Source: Gilvimarinus sp. DA14
Lineage (GTDB): Bacteria > Pseudomonadota > Gammaproteobacteria > Pseudomonadales > Cellvibrionaceae
DNA length: 64,000 nt
Assembly: GCF_024204685.1 (NCBI RefSeq)
Contig: NZ_CP100350.1
Location: 1,302,001 to 1,366,000, forward strand
Direction of reading: 5' to 3'
Shown: piece after piece, positions 56,101 through 63,388 of the stretch
How positions within the stretch are numbered: position 1 is the first letter of the stretch
Layout: each line of letters begins with the position of its first letter
Translations under genes and position numbers: made by a program
The notes under the pieces: model-generated
Database searches by the model: none
What the model saw: only the letters and a program-made list of their open reading frames with translations
What the model was told of the DNA's origin: nothing

Positions 56101-57242
56101 GTGTCCTCAGGGGTCGTCAGATACAGATCTTGGGTTACCGGTGGGTCATTGAGCGGCGTTACGGTGATATACACCACCGCTTCTGTGGTACCGCCGTTGC
56201 CGTCGTCCACCAGTACCGTAAACTGATCTTCACCAACGTAATCAGGGCCCGGCTGGTAGTTGAATGTTCCTGTGTCGGTGTTAAATTCCACCGCGCCAAA
56301 ATCCGGCTGATCAATCACCGTAAAGGTCAGGGTGTCACCATCGATATCACTGGCGGTAATCGCGCCGGGAATTGCCGTGTCCTCGGGGGTGGTTAAATAA
56401 AGGTCTTCAGCAACGGGAGGATCGTTGACCGGGGTTACATCAATGTAAGTGGTTTGACTAACCGTCTGGCGGCCATCGCTAACAGCAACCTGAAATTGGT
56501 CGGGCCCGTAATAATCGGAGTCTGGCGTATAGACAAAGGCGCCTGTTGCAGGGTCGAGCGTAACGGTTCCATGTTCCGGCTCAGCAATGATCGTGTAAGT
56601 CAGCGGATCACGATCCGGATCTGAACCGGGAATATCGCTATCAATCGACGTATCTTCTGGGATAGTAAAGTATAAATCCGTGGTCTCCGGAGGCCGATTA
56701 ACAATATCCGGGTCAGGATCAGGGTCGGGGTCGGGGTCGGGGTCTGGATCGGGGTCTGGATCGGGGTCTGGATCGGGATCAGCGGAAAAAAGCCGCGCAC
56801 CTTCAGTCTGCAATAGCCCTGAGTCCAACTGCTGCATTGAATCGATCGGCCTGAAGCCATCCAGATCTTCACCAACCCGTCTCAGCAATACAACATAGTG
56901 CCAGCCTTGCGATACTTCTGAGCCTAATTCACCCCCCTCGCTCTGCGGGGTCGGCTCGGCAATCAACAGCTCGAATTCTTCGGCGCTGATATTTTCCAGC
57001 TCGCTCTGTACCTCAGCCGGAGGTACAGCGGGATCTATGTCTAACTTGCCGGGCCCGACAAACTCTCGCGCACCAAACTCCCCAAAATCGATGGTAAGAC
57101 TGGCGCCTCGATCCAGCACAAGCTCGCCCTGCTGCGCAAGCACTTGCCCTTGCTCAATGGATAATACCCGACCGTCGTCGGTTCTGAACCAAGCCTTTCC
57201 CTGAATTGACACAATCCGAACGTCAACTCCTTCCACTGGCAT
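47154..57242 (-). CDS. Giant VCBS/cadherin-repeat protein with retention-module-like N-terminus, no RTX end
   Basis: A protein of about 3362 residues. The ATG at 57242 has GAGG 5 bases upstream; a GTG two codons earlier is possible. The first ~65 residues (V-R-I-V-S-I-Q-G-K-A-W-F ... G-Q-V-L-A-Q-Q-G-E-L-V-L ... L-T-I-D-F-G) align with the retention core of the neighbouring adhesin. There is no P/T-A-A-G motif before the repeats. A linker of 13 Asp alternating with 12 Pro follows, then about 30 beta-sandwich modules of VCBS, cadherin and Ig type with diverged sequences. The C-terminus is a ~110-residue acidic, Ser-rich tail (K-L-K-M-S-D-L-L-D-D-D-D-D-W) with no RTX nonapeptides. Export by the adjacent type I system is likely from context but not shown by sequence. 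It ends at a strong terminator. Confidence 0.88.
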   Translation of the reverse strand: MPVEGVDVRIVSIQGKAWFRTDDGRVLSIEQGQVLAQQGELVLDRGASLTIDFGEFGAREFVGPGKLDIDPAVPPAEVQSELENISAEEFELLIAEPTPQSEGGELGSEVSQGWHYVVLLRRVGEDLDGFRPIDSMQQLDSGLLQTEGARLFSADPDPDPDPDPDPDPDPDPDPDPDPDIVNRPPETTDLYFTIPEDTSIDSDIPGSDPDRDPLTYTIIAEPEHGTVTLDPATGAFVYTPDSDYYGPDQFQVAVSDGRQTVSQTTYIDVTPVNDPPVAEDLYLTTPEDTAIPGAITASDIDGDTLTFTVIDQPDFGAVEFNTDTGTFNYQPGPDYVGEDQFTVLVDDGNGGTTEAVVYITVTPLNDPPVTQDLYLTTPEDTPVPGGITATDVDGDTLTYTVIDAPDFGEVEFNSATGTFEYLPGPDYVGEDQFTVLVDDGNGGTAEAVVYITVTPVQDPAIITGDGEGAVVEDESDPLLRDQGKLEISDPDAGEAQFDPTSVIPQADALGSITLSADGSWQYQLNNSDAQYLAEGETRVETFSIASVDGTTADITVTVTGVNDAPEIFTASGDSDSASLTETNDPLTASGRLSSSDVDVIDSVGAEVIDVQLSGNSGTLTSAALLTMLSVNAGDVIAAGATEGGVNWVFDSGSEAFDFLPQDDTLTLEYTVQVTDTAGASASHPVIITITGTNDTPVITGGDEGEVIEDASDPDLIYNGQLEGYDPDGNESAVDDSVAPIPVGTTLGSMTISADGAWTYTVANADVQYLAESEIREERFLITTADGTQHEMLVQIHGRNDAPEIFLEAGDSDAANLVESDNPATAAGNLSATDVDILDSATASVLDVSENIPGAFDTALLLSMFSVDSGTIIASGDTAGDIQWAFDSGSETFNILPDGIDYVLTYTVQLTDAEGATDTHEVTITITGTDDKPVFTGGDRGEVTEDLDIQPGNVLTYSDQLLGFDPDYGQSEIDTSIPPRALNAALGSLTIDNLGNWTYEVDNAATQYLAEGQRNFDLFQVTTVDGATHVIAVELNGVNDAPTISVLAGDADTAALIETDGGLLADGTLSAADVDVRDTVTTAVDSVVVTSGDSGSIDNASFLSMLSVDLDAVIASGSTDGKINWVFDSQNEAFNYLDASDPLVLTYTVSVQDNQGATAQHNVQITITGSNDAPEPDPQGLDDQKNEDFESIAPVDISAGFTDVDSDDTLSFSATGLPPGLTMSSAGVITGTIDNSASVASPYLVEVTATDSQGATATQEFTWVVTNPAPDFIDETTGIDDDTYEYTVYEGVITETAIIQAQDPDGDELSYSIIAGNEDGLFTMNAVTGEMSITREVDDPDLGVRELIIQADDGEGGRDLGTVIVTLLNVNDPPIVYPDTVQVNEDEAITARVPQPFDVDSAINPTGYILDDTSGITGGSLIFNADGSYSFDTLTDFETLASGETASVSFTYYLQDSEPDIDSNPVFSNPATITIEILGVNDPASFSGDDTGDVTEDDLPTEDSGTLVVTDIDNGESSIDAGRAPVAVGSVLGGLTIAANGDWQYSVDNSLLQYLAQGETRDEVFTVFALDGTEHTITVTLTGTNDTPDIQVKGGDKDTVTLVETDAVLTTSGQLSVTDIDVADAVTPSVTGVSVSAGNRGTLSDAQLLAMMSVDASAVIAAGETSGKINWQFDSGVDDAFDYLSSNDNLVLVYEITATDIPDATDTQTVTVVIGGTNDQPVVYDDVVTTDEDHEYINGMVPVADDIDGTVASYTTAGSVASPTGVLTFNADGTYSVDPRGKYDYLAAGESTEFVFSYRAVDNQNELSEFGQITVVITGVDDPTQVSTGSGTVREDTTLTTSGQLTVFDIDNPDMAFVANSYSDDYGALTVNADGSWSYVLNQNEIVDAISIGQTRQQVYTIDLTDGGDTATTNDDNVQTTVTINIQGINDIPTVENLSFTVNENENLELRRVNAADVDGTIQGYGLLSDVVEGSLTFQPNGVFRFLTQGDFDDLAQGETRQVTFNYAAADNNGAVSAPGTVTITVVGVDNAPVIGTGSGEVIEDTQPSTIGTITASDIDNPDLEFTAATYTGTYGDLVVETDGSWTYTLRSADADPLDKGDIETDAISGVALSDGSTTSVSVQITGTNDAPALVTPTASYTVDEQTSLTNVDLSDITDIDTDDTLGGYYLVDDSEFPPGSLVFNTAGTFDFNPGRLFVGLDDGESEVLTFTYQAFDSHGALSDEGEVTITITGITNGDGDDNTAIVIEGDPPDSVVVTGGPLPPGFVPGTYPVDNGTDYGDLVVDGDGNWSFSLDPDAADPLAPGDEVVINVPTGGGSSVDVVIIGTNDEPVVDDLSCGIVETGENSTVNGTLTGTDIDGSIVAYEVVDDSGLQGGTITINSDGTFTFDPGTAFDHMDDGDQQQLSFTFRAIDNNGAPSNVGSGCITIIGEDDAPALQPDTGAVIEDSTTQGQASGQVTYTDVDDDDQVAGSVTFTPQTDVVGTYGVFSIDSNGNWTYTLDNTDPDTDALNQGEEVTEDFTVQASNGSSTTVTITITGANDVPVIDGTDNNVTASIDEDTALDGVLPEATDVDSAGRVVGYIQRGDIVYVNDGTNAPGELIFYSDGTYLFDPRGSYDYLAQGETTQIEFSFAAVDNNSGVSNEQTVTITITGVDDLPVISSATVNITEDDVNPAASGQLTAFDPDDDATDLSFVPANITGTYGTLTIDANGNWEYNLGPEAQTLNNGDDDTDVLTVNLSDGSTTTVTVNIEGLNDVPTSDDVLVTVDEDTVLNGSIPAATDVDGTVVGYRVVDGSFTGPGSFNFNNDGTFSYDPEDDFQYLDQGDTATVTFQYVAQDNSDGISDPITVTIEVTGVNDAPTSTAIGNQASAEGESVSFDASSYFSDVDADNVFTYSVTGLPPSLSIDPATGIVSGTVDADAASASPYDVTITATDSEGVATSQGFSWNISNPAPDFVNETSGNDDDTYSFSVNEDDAAGTSVGSVTAIDPDNDPLQYSISSGNSAGLFVLDSATGAITLTRQAGDADVGSYSLQVTVDDGEGGTDTATVNIEVVNINDAPVVASGAIVVDEESVGTPLALAAPTDDDGDSLLITVTEVPGIGEITLADGTAVSQGQTLSVSQLTGLLYNAPDELATTSVESFSYSVDDGQGEANSVQSGSVSITVNPVNDAPVAVNDVVADVPNDSTGYVIDVLANDTDADGDALTVTAASAQSGSVTINADGTLTYVPDPDFVGEDRIIYRISDPDGAADIGRVTINVSDSTVAPASSTSSSAQALWKTSAEDSDSAEMQSSKLKMSDLLDDDDDWLSSALPGADEDAGAQSTPVMDTRAGDTTAQWGYQPLASDSTDLARFMETSPSSIDL
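56706..56780 (-). repeat. Asp-Pro microsatellite linker
   Basis: Twenty-five codons alternate Asp and Pro (13 D, 12 P), built from 6-bp units of the GGGTCG/GGATCN type on the + strand. Six-base slippage would change linker length without breaking the frame. It separates the retention-like domain from the first beta module. Confidence 0.92.
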
Positions 57243-57333
57243 AAACACCTCACCCCTGGCGAACTAATTTCAGTACCCGAGCGCCTCTGCAGACACTCAG
57301 CTCCATCTTACGCATAAGGAGATAGTATAGTCG

Positions 57334-57924
57334 TTATACAGCTCGAATAAGAGGCCTAATTTTTACCGCCAATTGCATTCGATCCCTGACATTTAACTTT
57401 TCAAAACAGGCACTTAAATGTGCCTTTACAGTGCGCTCGGTGATTGCTAATTGACGCGCCACTTCCTTGTTATTTAAACCCTGGGCGACCAATTCAGCCA
57501 CCGCTCTTTCCCTGGCGCTCAACTTGTTTAAGTCTATAGTTTCCGTCTGAGCCGTTGGCGCAACCAACAGCTGGCGCATTAAATCTCTACCTAACCACAA
57601 GCCATCGTATTCAATGGCTTTAGAGACTCGCTGCAATAACTCTGGCGCAGCCAAGGCGTGCACATACCCACGGGCGCCCAGTGCAATTAATCGCCGCGCC
57701 TCATCCGCCGACTCGTTTAAGCTAAGCGCCACCACCCTGGCGCCCAGGTTTGTCGCTACAGTGAGATACTCTTGCCAACTGCCATCAAGCAATAACCACA
57801 CAACCGTATCGCCATTTAACTTCAGCTGGCTCAATTCCGGGTTGGTGTAAACCTCCGCATCGGCAAACGCTTGCTGCCAGCGCTTTGACTGAACACTTGA
57901 TGTGGTAATAAATATCGACGGCAT
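57334..57924 (-). CDS. LuxR/NarL-family regulator with degenerate receiver domain
   Basis: A 196-residue transcription factor. The C-terminal ~65 residues form a GerE/LuxR helix-turn-helix: L-S-A-R-E-R-A-V-A-E-L-V-A-Q-G-L-N-N-K-E-V-A-R-Q-L-A, then T-E-R-T-V-K-A-H-L. The N-terminal ~120 residues resemble a response-regulator receiver, but the acidic pair normally at the end of strand 1 is absent (I-F-I-T-T-S-S). Asp47 in L-L-L-D-G is near the usual phosphorylation position, so signalling may not use phosphorylation. It is the last gene of the secretion operon, its start overlapping the stop of the fusion-protein gene by one base, and lies just before the first giant gene. It probably controls this locus; that is inference. 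Confidence 0.9.
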   Translation of the reverse strand: MPSIFITTSSVQSKRWQQAFADAEVYTNPELSQLKLNGDTVVWLLLDGSWQEYLTVATNLGARVVALSLNESADEARRLIALGARGYVHALAAPELLQRVSKAIEYDGLWLGRDLMRQLLVAPTAQTETIDLNKLSARERAVAELVAQGLNNKEVARQLAITERTVKAHLSACFEKLNVRDRMQLAVKIRPLIRAV

Positions 57925-59342
57925 TATCTTTCTGTCAGTGCATTTTGCTTGGCCCGCAATATGGGCTTAAGCAAATAGGAAAGTATGGTTTTTTTACCGG
58001 TTAAAATATCCACTTGGGCAGTCATACCCGGAATAATGGGCAAAGCTTCATCAAAACTCGCTTCGCGGGTACGCACTCTTACAAGATAATAGGTCTGATC
58101 GTCCTCGTCGGTGATGGTGTCGGCACTGATGTGTTCAAGCTGCCCCTCTAAACCGCCGTAGACGGTAAAGTCGTAAGCGGTAAATTTCACCATCGCCTCC
58201 TGCCCAGGCCGCAAAAAAGCAATATCTTTGGGGGGAATTTTCGCCTCAATAAGCAGCTGATCATCCAGCGGCGTCATTTCCAGTACTTCACTACCGGGTT
58301 GTACTACACCGCCTTCGGTGTTGATAAATAAGCGCTGTACTGTACCGCGCACCGGTGCTCGAATATCGGCATATTTAACCCGGTCTGCCAGGCCAGCGCT
58401 AGACTCCGATAAGGTAGACAATTTAGCCAAAGCTTCCGACAACTCTTCGCGCCATTCATTTTTCGCGCTCAGAGTAACTTGTTCAAGCTTATTTCTCGCC
58501 TCGGCAATGGCCGCCAGCACTCGCTCGCGCTGGGCTCGAGCCTGGTTCAGCTCGCCCTCCGCATTGGCGACATCCCGCTCCAGCCGCAGCACTTCTACTT
58601 CGGATATGGCACCACTACCCAATAGTGGCCGGGTTACCGCCAACTCTTGAGATGACAACTCAAACGCCCGCTCTACCTGAGTTAAGCGCGCCTCAATTTC
58701 GTTAAGCTCTTCTTTGCGCTGATTAAGCTGTGCTTCGGCTTGGGAGGTTTGTTGATACAATTGCTCTAGATTGGATTGGTAGAGAGTATTTTCGTTATCG
58801 GCTAGGGCCGGCTCTGTGTCCATCACTTCAGCGGGAATTTCCAATGGCGCGCCGCTAACCAAAGCCTTTAGCCTTGCAGCCTTTGCCCGCAGGGATAAAT
58901 ACTGAGCCTGGTTTTCACGCAGAGAGGACAAAAACCGAGTGGGGTCGATGCGCATTAATACATCACCCTTTTCCACCACCTGGCCTTCATCCACCAGAAT
59001 CTCTTGCACCACACCACCGTCAAAAGACTGCACAATTTGAGTTTGGCTGGAAGGAATCACCTTACCCTGCCCCCTAGCCACCTCATCAATATACGCCATT
59101 GAAGCCCAGACGATTAGAGCAATAACGATAAAGAGCATAGCGTAGAGCAAGCCGCGTGCACGCACCGGGGCCTGCTGAATCCGGGCCCAATCAGCGTCAT
59201 CAATCCAGTCCTTGCCATGATCGCCACTGGGCGACATCCAGCGGGCCCACAAGCGATCTACCAAGCCGCTCAAAGGCTGGCCCAGCTTGCGCAGAGCACG
59301 CCCGACAAAATTAAACTGTTTTTGCTCGCGGGTTTGGGCCAT
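57924..59342 (-). CDS. lapC: Type I secretion membrane-fusion protein, LapC-like (HlyD family)
   Basis: HlyD-family adaptors link the inner-membrane ABC exporter to the TolC pore. The 472-residue protein has a cytoplasmic N-terminus, one membrane helix at about 64-84, then the lipoyl-type half-motif G-G-V-V-Q-E-I-L-V-D-E-G-Q-V-V-E-K-G-D-V-L. A long coiled coil (about 140-290) rich in Glu, Gln and Leu follows, then the second half (I-R-A-P-V-R-G-T-V-Q-R-L) and the C-terminal barrel ending near V-D-I-L-T-G-K-K-T-I-L-S-Y-L-L-K-P. It overlaps both neighbours by one base, so the operon is tightly coupled. Membership of the LapBCE group follows from lapG/lapD and the adhesins. Confidence 0.94.
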   Translation of the reverse strand: MAQTREQKQFNFVGRALRKLGQPLSGLVDRLWARWMSPSGDHGKDWIDDADWARIQQAPVRARGLLYAMLFIVIALIVWASMAYIDEVARGQGKVIPSSQTQIVQSFDGGVVQEILVDEGQVVEKGDVLMRIDPTRFLSSLRENQAQYLSLRAKAARLKALVSGAPLEIPAEVMDTEPALADNENTLYQSNLEQLYQQTSQAEAQLNQRKEELNEIEARLTQVERAFELSSQELAVTRPLLGSGAISEVEVLRLERDVANAEGELNQARAQRERVLAAIAEARNKLEQVTLSAKNEWREELSEALAKLSTLSESSAGLADRVKYADIRAPVRGTVQRLFINTEGGVVQPGSEVLEMTPLDDQLLIEAKIPPKDIAFLRPGQEAMVKFTAYDFTVYGGLEGQLEHISADTITDEDDQTYYLVRVRTREASFDEALPIIPGMTAQVDILTGKKTILSYLLKPILRAKQNALTER

Positions 59343-61498
59343 TACTCAGCCCTCCCAATACGGCCCTGCTTAAGTGCTTCAACCACTTTTTCTTTCGGAC
59401 CGTCGGCCACTATCTTGCCCGAATCAAGCACAATTATTCTATCGACCAGACTCAGCACCGATGTTCGGTGTGTAATGACCAACATGGTTTTATCTTGGGC
59501 GTATTCGTGCAGGCGCTTTTTCAACAGCTCTTCGCTGGAGTGATCCATTGAACCGGTAGGTTCATCCAATAAAAGCACCGACGGATCATTAATCAAAGCT
59601 CGCGCTACAGCCACACTTTGACGCTGCCCACCGGACAACAAAGAACCCCGCTCACCCACAGGCATGGCCAAACCCTGAGGGTGGTTATTGATAAACTCAG
59701 CCAAGCCGCACACATTAATTACTTCCATAATGCGCTGATCGCTGGCAGCTGGGTCACCCATGGTAATATTGTCGCGCAAGCTGCCCAAAAAAAGATGGAT
59801 ATCCTGAGGGACATAACCAATATTGTGCCGCAGCTGCGCCGGATCTATCTGCCCCACTTCGATGTTATCCACCAACACACTGCCACTGGCCGGGGCATAA
59901 AGACCCGCAAGAATTTTTTCGATGGTGGTTTTACCCGAACCATTGCGCCCCAAAATCGCGACTTTTTCCCCCGGCTCAATGACAAAGGAAACATCGCGTA
60001 ACACCTCGCGCTCATCGTTCGGATATTGGAACGATACGCGTTTGAACTCGAGGCGACCGCGCAGCCTTGGGTGACTGATCCATTGCGCATCAGCGGGTCT
60101 TTCCACCGGCTTATTCATAATCATATCGACGCTCTCTAGCGCCGTCGCCGCCTGATGGTATTGCATCATAAGGGCGGCACTCTGACCCACCGGTGCCATA
60201 ATACGCGATGACAACATATAGGCCGCAATTAGTCCGCCCTGGGTAAGATCCCCTTCGGTAATCAAATACACACCGACAATAATGATTGATACCGCAACCA
60301 GCTGTTGCGCCCACAAGGCGCCCGAGGTTACAGAGCCCGAGAGCAGCCTCATTTTGGTAGTAGTGCGCGAAAGATAGACGGTTGCCCGCTCCCACAAACG
60401 CTGCATTTTACCTTCGGCACTTAAGGCTTTTAGCGATTCCAGGCCGTCGAGACTTTCCACCAGCACCGCATTGCGGTAGGCGCTCGCCTCCATACTGGAA
60501 AGCGATAGCTCGTGCATTTTAGCTTGCACTGTAGCCGCGTAAAGAAGACAGAAAAGTACGCCCACCGCTATCGGAATCACCAACCACCAGGAGGTAAGTA
60601 GACCAATAACCAGCGAAAAAACCACAACAAACGGCAAATCTATAAAGGCGATAATAGTGCTTGAGCCGATAAAGGCGCGCACCGATTCAAACGCCTGCAA
60701 GCCGGCCGCAAATGAACCTACCGAGGCAGGCCTCTCGGTCATGCGCATGCCCAACACACGCGCCATAATATTGGCCGATAAGGTAATGTCGATGCGACTT
60801 GCAGCCAAATCAACGAACCAGGCGCGCACCATTTTCATTACCAGGTCGGCGCACAAAACAATCGCCACCCCAATCGCCAATACCCACAGGGTTTCAATCG
60901 CAAAGTTAGGCACAACTCTGTCGTACACATTCATCACAAACAATGGCATTGCGAGAGCGAACAGATTAATCATAAAGGCAGCAAAGAGGACATCGCGATA
61001 CAAGCTGCGATGGGCCTTGACCACACTCCAGAACCAATGCCCTTGCGGCGACTTGTGTATGTCTGCATTGCGATTAGTGAACTTGACCTTGGGGCGACAG
61101 TAAATAACCTGCCCGGTGTAGCTGTCCGCTAAAGTATCCAGTGACTCTTCGACTGTAGTGTCTGACAGCTCGGGGTAGACAACTTCGGCCACCCCCCGGC
61201 GAAAATCTAACGAGAGCAGCAGGCACGCCGTATTTCCATGTAGCAAAAGCACGGCGGGCATTAACGATGTATTGATTTCCCGTAGAGGGCGACGGGTCAG
61301 TTGACTCACCATACCCGCTCGAGAGGCGGCGCGCTGAAACAACGAAGGGGTTAACTGCTCGCGCTGCAAGGGTAAGCCCGCAAGCAAGGTAGTTTCTGAC
61401 GTATTAATTCCGTAAGTCTTGGCCAAACTTACCAAGCAAGCTAAAAGCGGTCCGCCCCGCAACGCAGAGCGGTCGCTTTCGCTTGAATAATCACTCAT
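59342..61498 (-). CDS. lapB: Type I secretion ABC exporter, LapB-like, with N-terminal C39-like domain
   Basis: A 718-residue fused permease-ATPase that drives adhesin export. Residues 1-140 form a C39-peptidase-like domain without a convincing catalytic set, as in exporters of RTX adhesins, where it binds rather than cuts the substrate. Membrane helices span about 165-435. The nucleotide-binding domain has Walker A G-R-N-G-S-G-K-T at 517-524, signature L-S-G-G-Q at 621-625, Walker B V-L-L-L-D-E at 641-646 and switch His677. The start is the ATG at 61498, 66 bases after the stop of the pore gene. The stop shares one base with lapC. Confidence 0.95.
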   Translation of the reverse strand: MSDYSSESDRSALRGGPLLACLVSLAKTYGINTSETTLLAGLPLQREQLTPSLFQRAASRAGMVSQLTRRPLREINTSLMPAVLLLHGNTACLLLSLDFRRGVAEVVYPELSDTTVEESLDTLADSYTGQVIYCRPKVKFTNRNADIHKSPQGHWFWSVVKAHRSLYRDVLFAAFMINLFALAMPLFVMNVYDRVVPNFAIETLWVLAIGVAIVLCADLVMKMVRAWFVDLAASRIDITLSANIMARVLGMRMTERPASVGSFAAGLQAFESVRAFIGSSTIIAFIDLPFVVVFSLVIGLLTSWWLVIPIAVGVLFCLLYAATVQAKMHELSLSSMEASAYRNAVLVESLDGLESLKALSAEGKMQRLWERATVYLSRTTTKMRLLSGSVTSGALWAQQLVAVSIIIVGVYLITEGDLTQGGLIAAYMLSSRIMAPVGQSAALMMQYHQAATALESVDMIMNKPVERPADAQWISHPRLRGRLEFKRVSFQYPNDEREVLRDVSFVIEPGEKVAILGRNGSGKTTIEKILAGLYAPASGSVLVDNIEVGQIDPAQLRHNIGYVPQDIHLFLGSLRDNITMGDPAASDQRIMEVINVCGLAEFINNHPQGLAMPVGERGSLLSGGQRQSVAVARALINDPSVLLLDEPTGSMDHSSEELLKKRLHEYAQDKTMLVITHRTSVLSLVDRIIVLDSGKIVADGPKEKVVEALKQGRIGRAE

Positions 61499-61564
61499 AT
61501 ATCCGTGTAACCCTTAAACTGTGTAGCAATCTTCTCAGCTGTGAGCATAACAGCAAAGGGGGCA

Positions 61565-63322
61565 TTAATGAGATACATAGCGCACGGTAATTTCAACCAG
61601 ATCGGTGGCGGGCTGCACTGGTGAATCCTGGCTGCCAGACTGTTTGACCTTGGCCACTTCCATGCCATTAATGACCAGATAATCGCGCACGGCAGTGGCG
61701 CGGCTTGCAGCCATGGATTGATTCACCACAGAGCTTGAAGGCGAGAGGCTATAGTTTACCCAGGCCGCAGCAACAGTACCCTCACGCGCAAAGCGAGCCA
61801 GAAAATCGTTGAGGCGCGTTTTACCGGCCTCACTGATGACACTGCTATTATCGGTAAACAGCTCTGTCATCTGCAGGCTCACCACTTCACTGACTAAGTT
61901 TGAGGCATGGTCTGCCCCGGGCGCAATCGCCGGGCAAGCAGAGTCTGGCTCTACCGAAACATCGGCCAAATCTTCATCCAGCTCGTCGTTCAACGGCATA
62001 CGCTCACCGGTTATCTCCAGCGCTGCAAGCAAATCGCCGGTAGATTCCAATACCTCTGCGTAAGCGATGTTCAGATCATGCTCACCATTAACCAGAGCAC
62101 GACTGGACTGAAAGTATTCGTTTTCCGCATCCAATAGGTCTAACAAGCTTCGCTGGCCTATCTGGAACTGTTCGTTATAGGCTGCACGCACACGATTACT
62201 GGCATCACGATGGTTGCGCAGAGAAACGAGCTGATCGGCCAACTGCTTGGTATTGTTGTAGGATATTTGTGCGGTCTGACGCAGGTTGATACAAGCCTGA
62301 TCGCGCTGATCCTTGGCCGCATCCACTTCTGCCAACGAGCGCTTCACCGCCGCGCGGTCACTGCCGCCGTTAAAAAGGTTGTAGGTCAGAGCGAGCTCTA
62401 CGGCCCCCTCATTACCAAAATCGTCTGGATCGTAACGATCGTCAAACACGCCTAAGTTCTGCTCAGTACCATAGCGGGCACGCAATTCTAATTTAGGATA
62501 GTAGTTAGAGCGCTCCACTTTAACCGAGGCGTGGGCCGCGGAAATATTCTTTACCGCCGCGTGAAAACCAGGGTTACCTTGATAAGCGGCGTAGAGGACC
62601 TGCTTGATATCAGCGGGCAGATTTTGCTCGGTCAGATCTACGGGCACCAGCAACTGCGGTGGCAGCTCGCCCACCAAGCGCAGGTACTTGGCGGTCACAT
62701 CGTGCAGGTTAGAAGCCTCAGTAATCAAGTTCGACTCAGCCAGGGCGACCCGGGCATCAACTTGGTCCAGGTCAGCGCGACGGCCCACCCCTTGGTCGAC
62801 CCGATCTTGAATTTGGATTTTGACATCGAGATGCTCATCGTAATTATCTCGCGCCAAATCCAGCAGCTTGCGGTAACGAACCAAATGCTCGGCAATGGTG
62901 AAGGCTTCCAAGGCGACATTGTCAACGGAGTCCAAAAACTCCAGGTAACGCACCTGGCGCAAACCATCGAGTTGCGATACTTCGCCTACGGTTCGAAAGC
63001 CATTAAACAGCAATTGGGTGACGGATATCTCGGCACGATTAGTGGTGTAATCATCCCGATCGTCATAATCGCGCTCCATCTTGCCGGTACCAGCGGTCAA
63101 GTCAACTGAGGGAAAATAGTTGCCGCGGGCAGTACCCACATTGTGATCAGCGGCATGAAATGAATGAAGCGCCTCGCGCACCTGAGGGTTGTAATCCAGC
63201 GCGGTGATTACCGCGTCGCGACTATTATACGATTGCTCTTGCGCCAGAGCGTTTGCCCCCAGACCACAGGTAGCTGCTAAGCAGGCAATGACAGTTCCTT
63301 TTAAACGTGTTACTAAACGCAT
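61565..63322 (-). CDS. lapE: TolC-family outer-membrane pore with OmpA-like C-terminal domain (LapE-like)
   Basis: A 585-residue protein with a signal peptide (about residues 1-28, ending A-L-A). TolC-fold repeats of long helices follow (Y-N-S-R-D-A-V-I-T-A-L-D-Y-N-P-Q-V-R-E-A and V-T-Q-L-L-F-N-G-F-R-T in the first half, L-A-L-T-Y-N-L-F-N-G-G in the second). The last ~110 residues are OmpA-like, with N-Q-S-M-A-A-S-R-A-T-A-V-R-D-Y-L in place of the family's peptidoglycan-contact helix. This TolC-plus-OmpA fusion is typical of the pore for LapA-type adhesins, where the retention module plugs the channel. It is the first gene of the secretion operon. Confidence 0.94.
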   Translation of the reverse strand: MRLVTRLKGTVIACLAATCGLGANALAQEQSYNSRDAVITALDYNPQVREALHSFHAADHNVGTARGNYFPSVDLTAGTGKMERDYDDRDDYTTNRAEISVTQLLFNGFRTVGEVSQLDGLRQVRYLEFLDSVDNVALEAFTIAEHLVRYRKLLDLARDNYDEHLDVKIQIQDRVDQGVGRRADLDQVDARVALAESNLITEASNLHDVTAKYLRLVGELPPQLLVPVDLTEQNLPADIKQVLYAAYQGNPGFHAAVKNISAAHASVKVERSNYYPKLELRARYGTEQNLGVFDDRYDPDDFGNEGAVELALTYNLFNGGSDRAAVKRSLAEVDAAKDQRDQACINLRQTAQISYNNTKQLADQLVSLRNHRDASNRVRAAYNEQFQIGQRSLLDLLDAENEYFQSSRALVNGEHDLNIAYAEVLESTGDLLAALEITGERMPLNDELDEDLADVSVEPDSACPAIAPGADHASNLVSEVVSLQMTELFTDNSSVISEAGKTRLNDFLARFAREGTVAAAWVNYSLSPSSSVVNQSMAASRATAVRDYLVINGMEVAKVKQSGSQDSPVQPATDLVEITVRYVSH

Positions 63323-63388
63323 AATTTTCCCTCAAAAATAACTTTTTTCAGATTCTAGCCTACTTAACGAACGAGCGTAGCCAATCGC

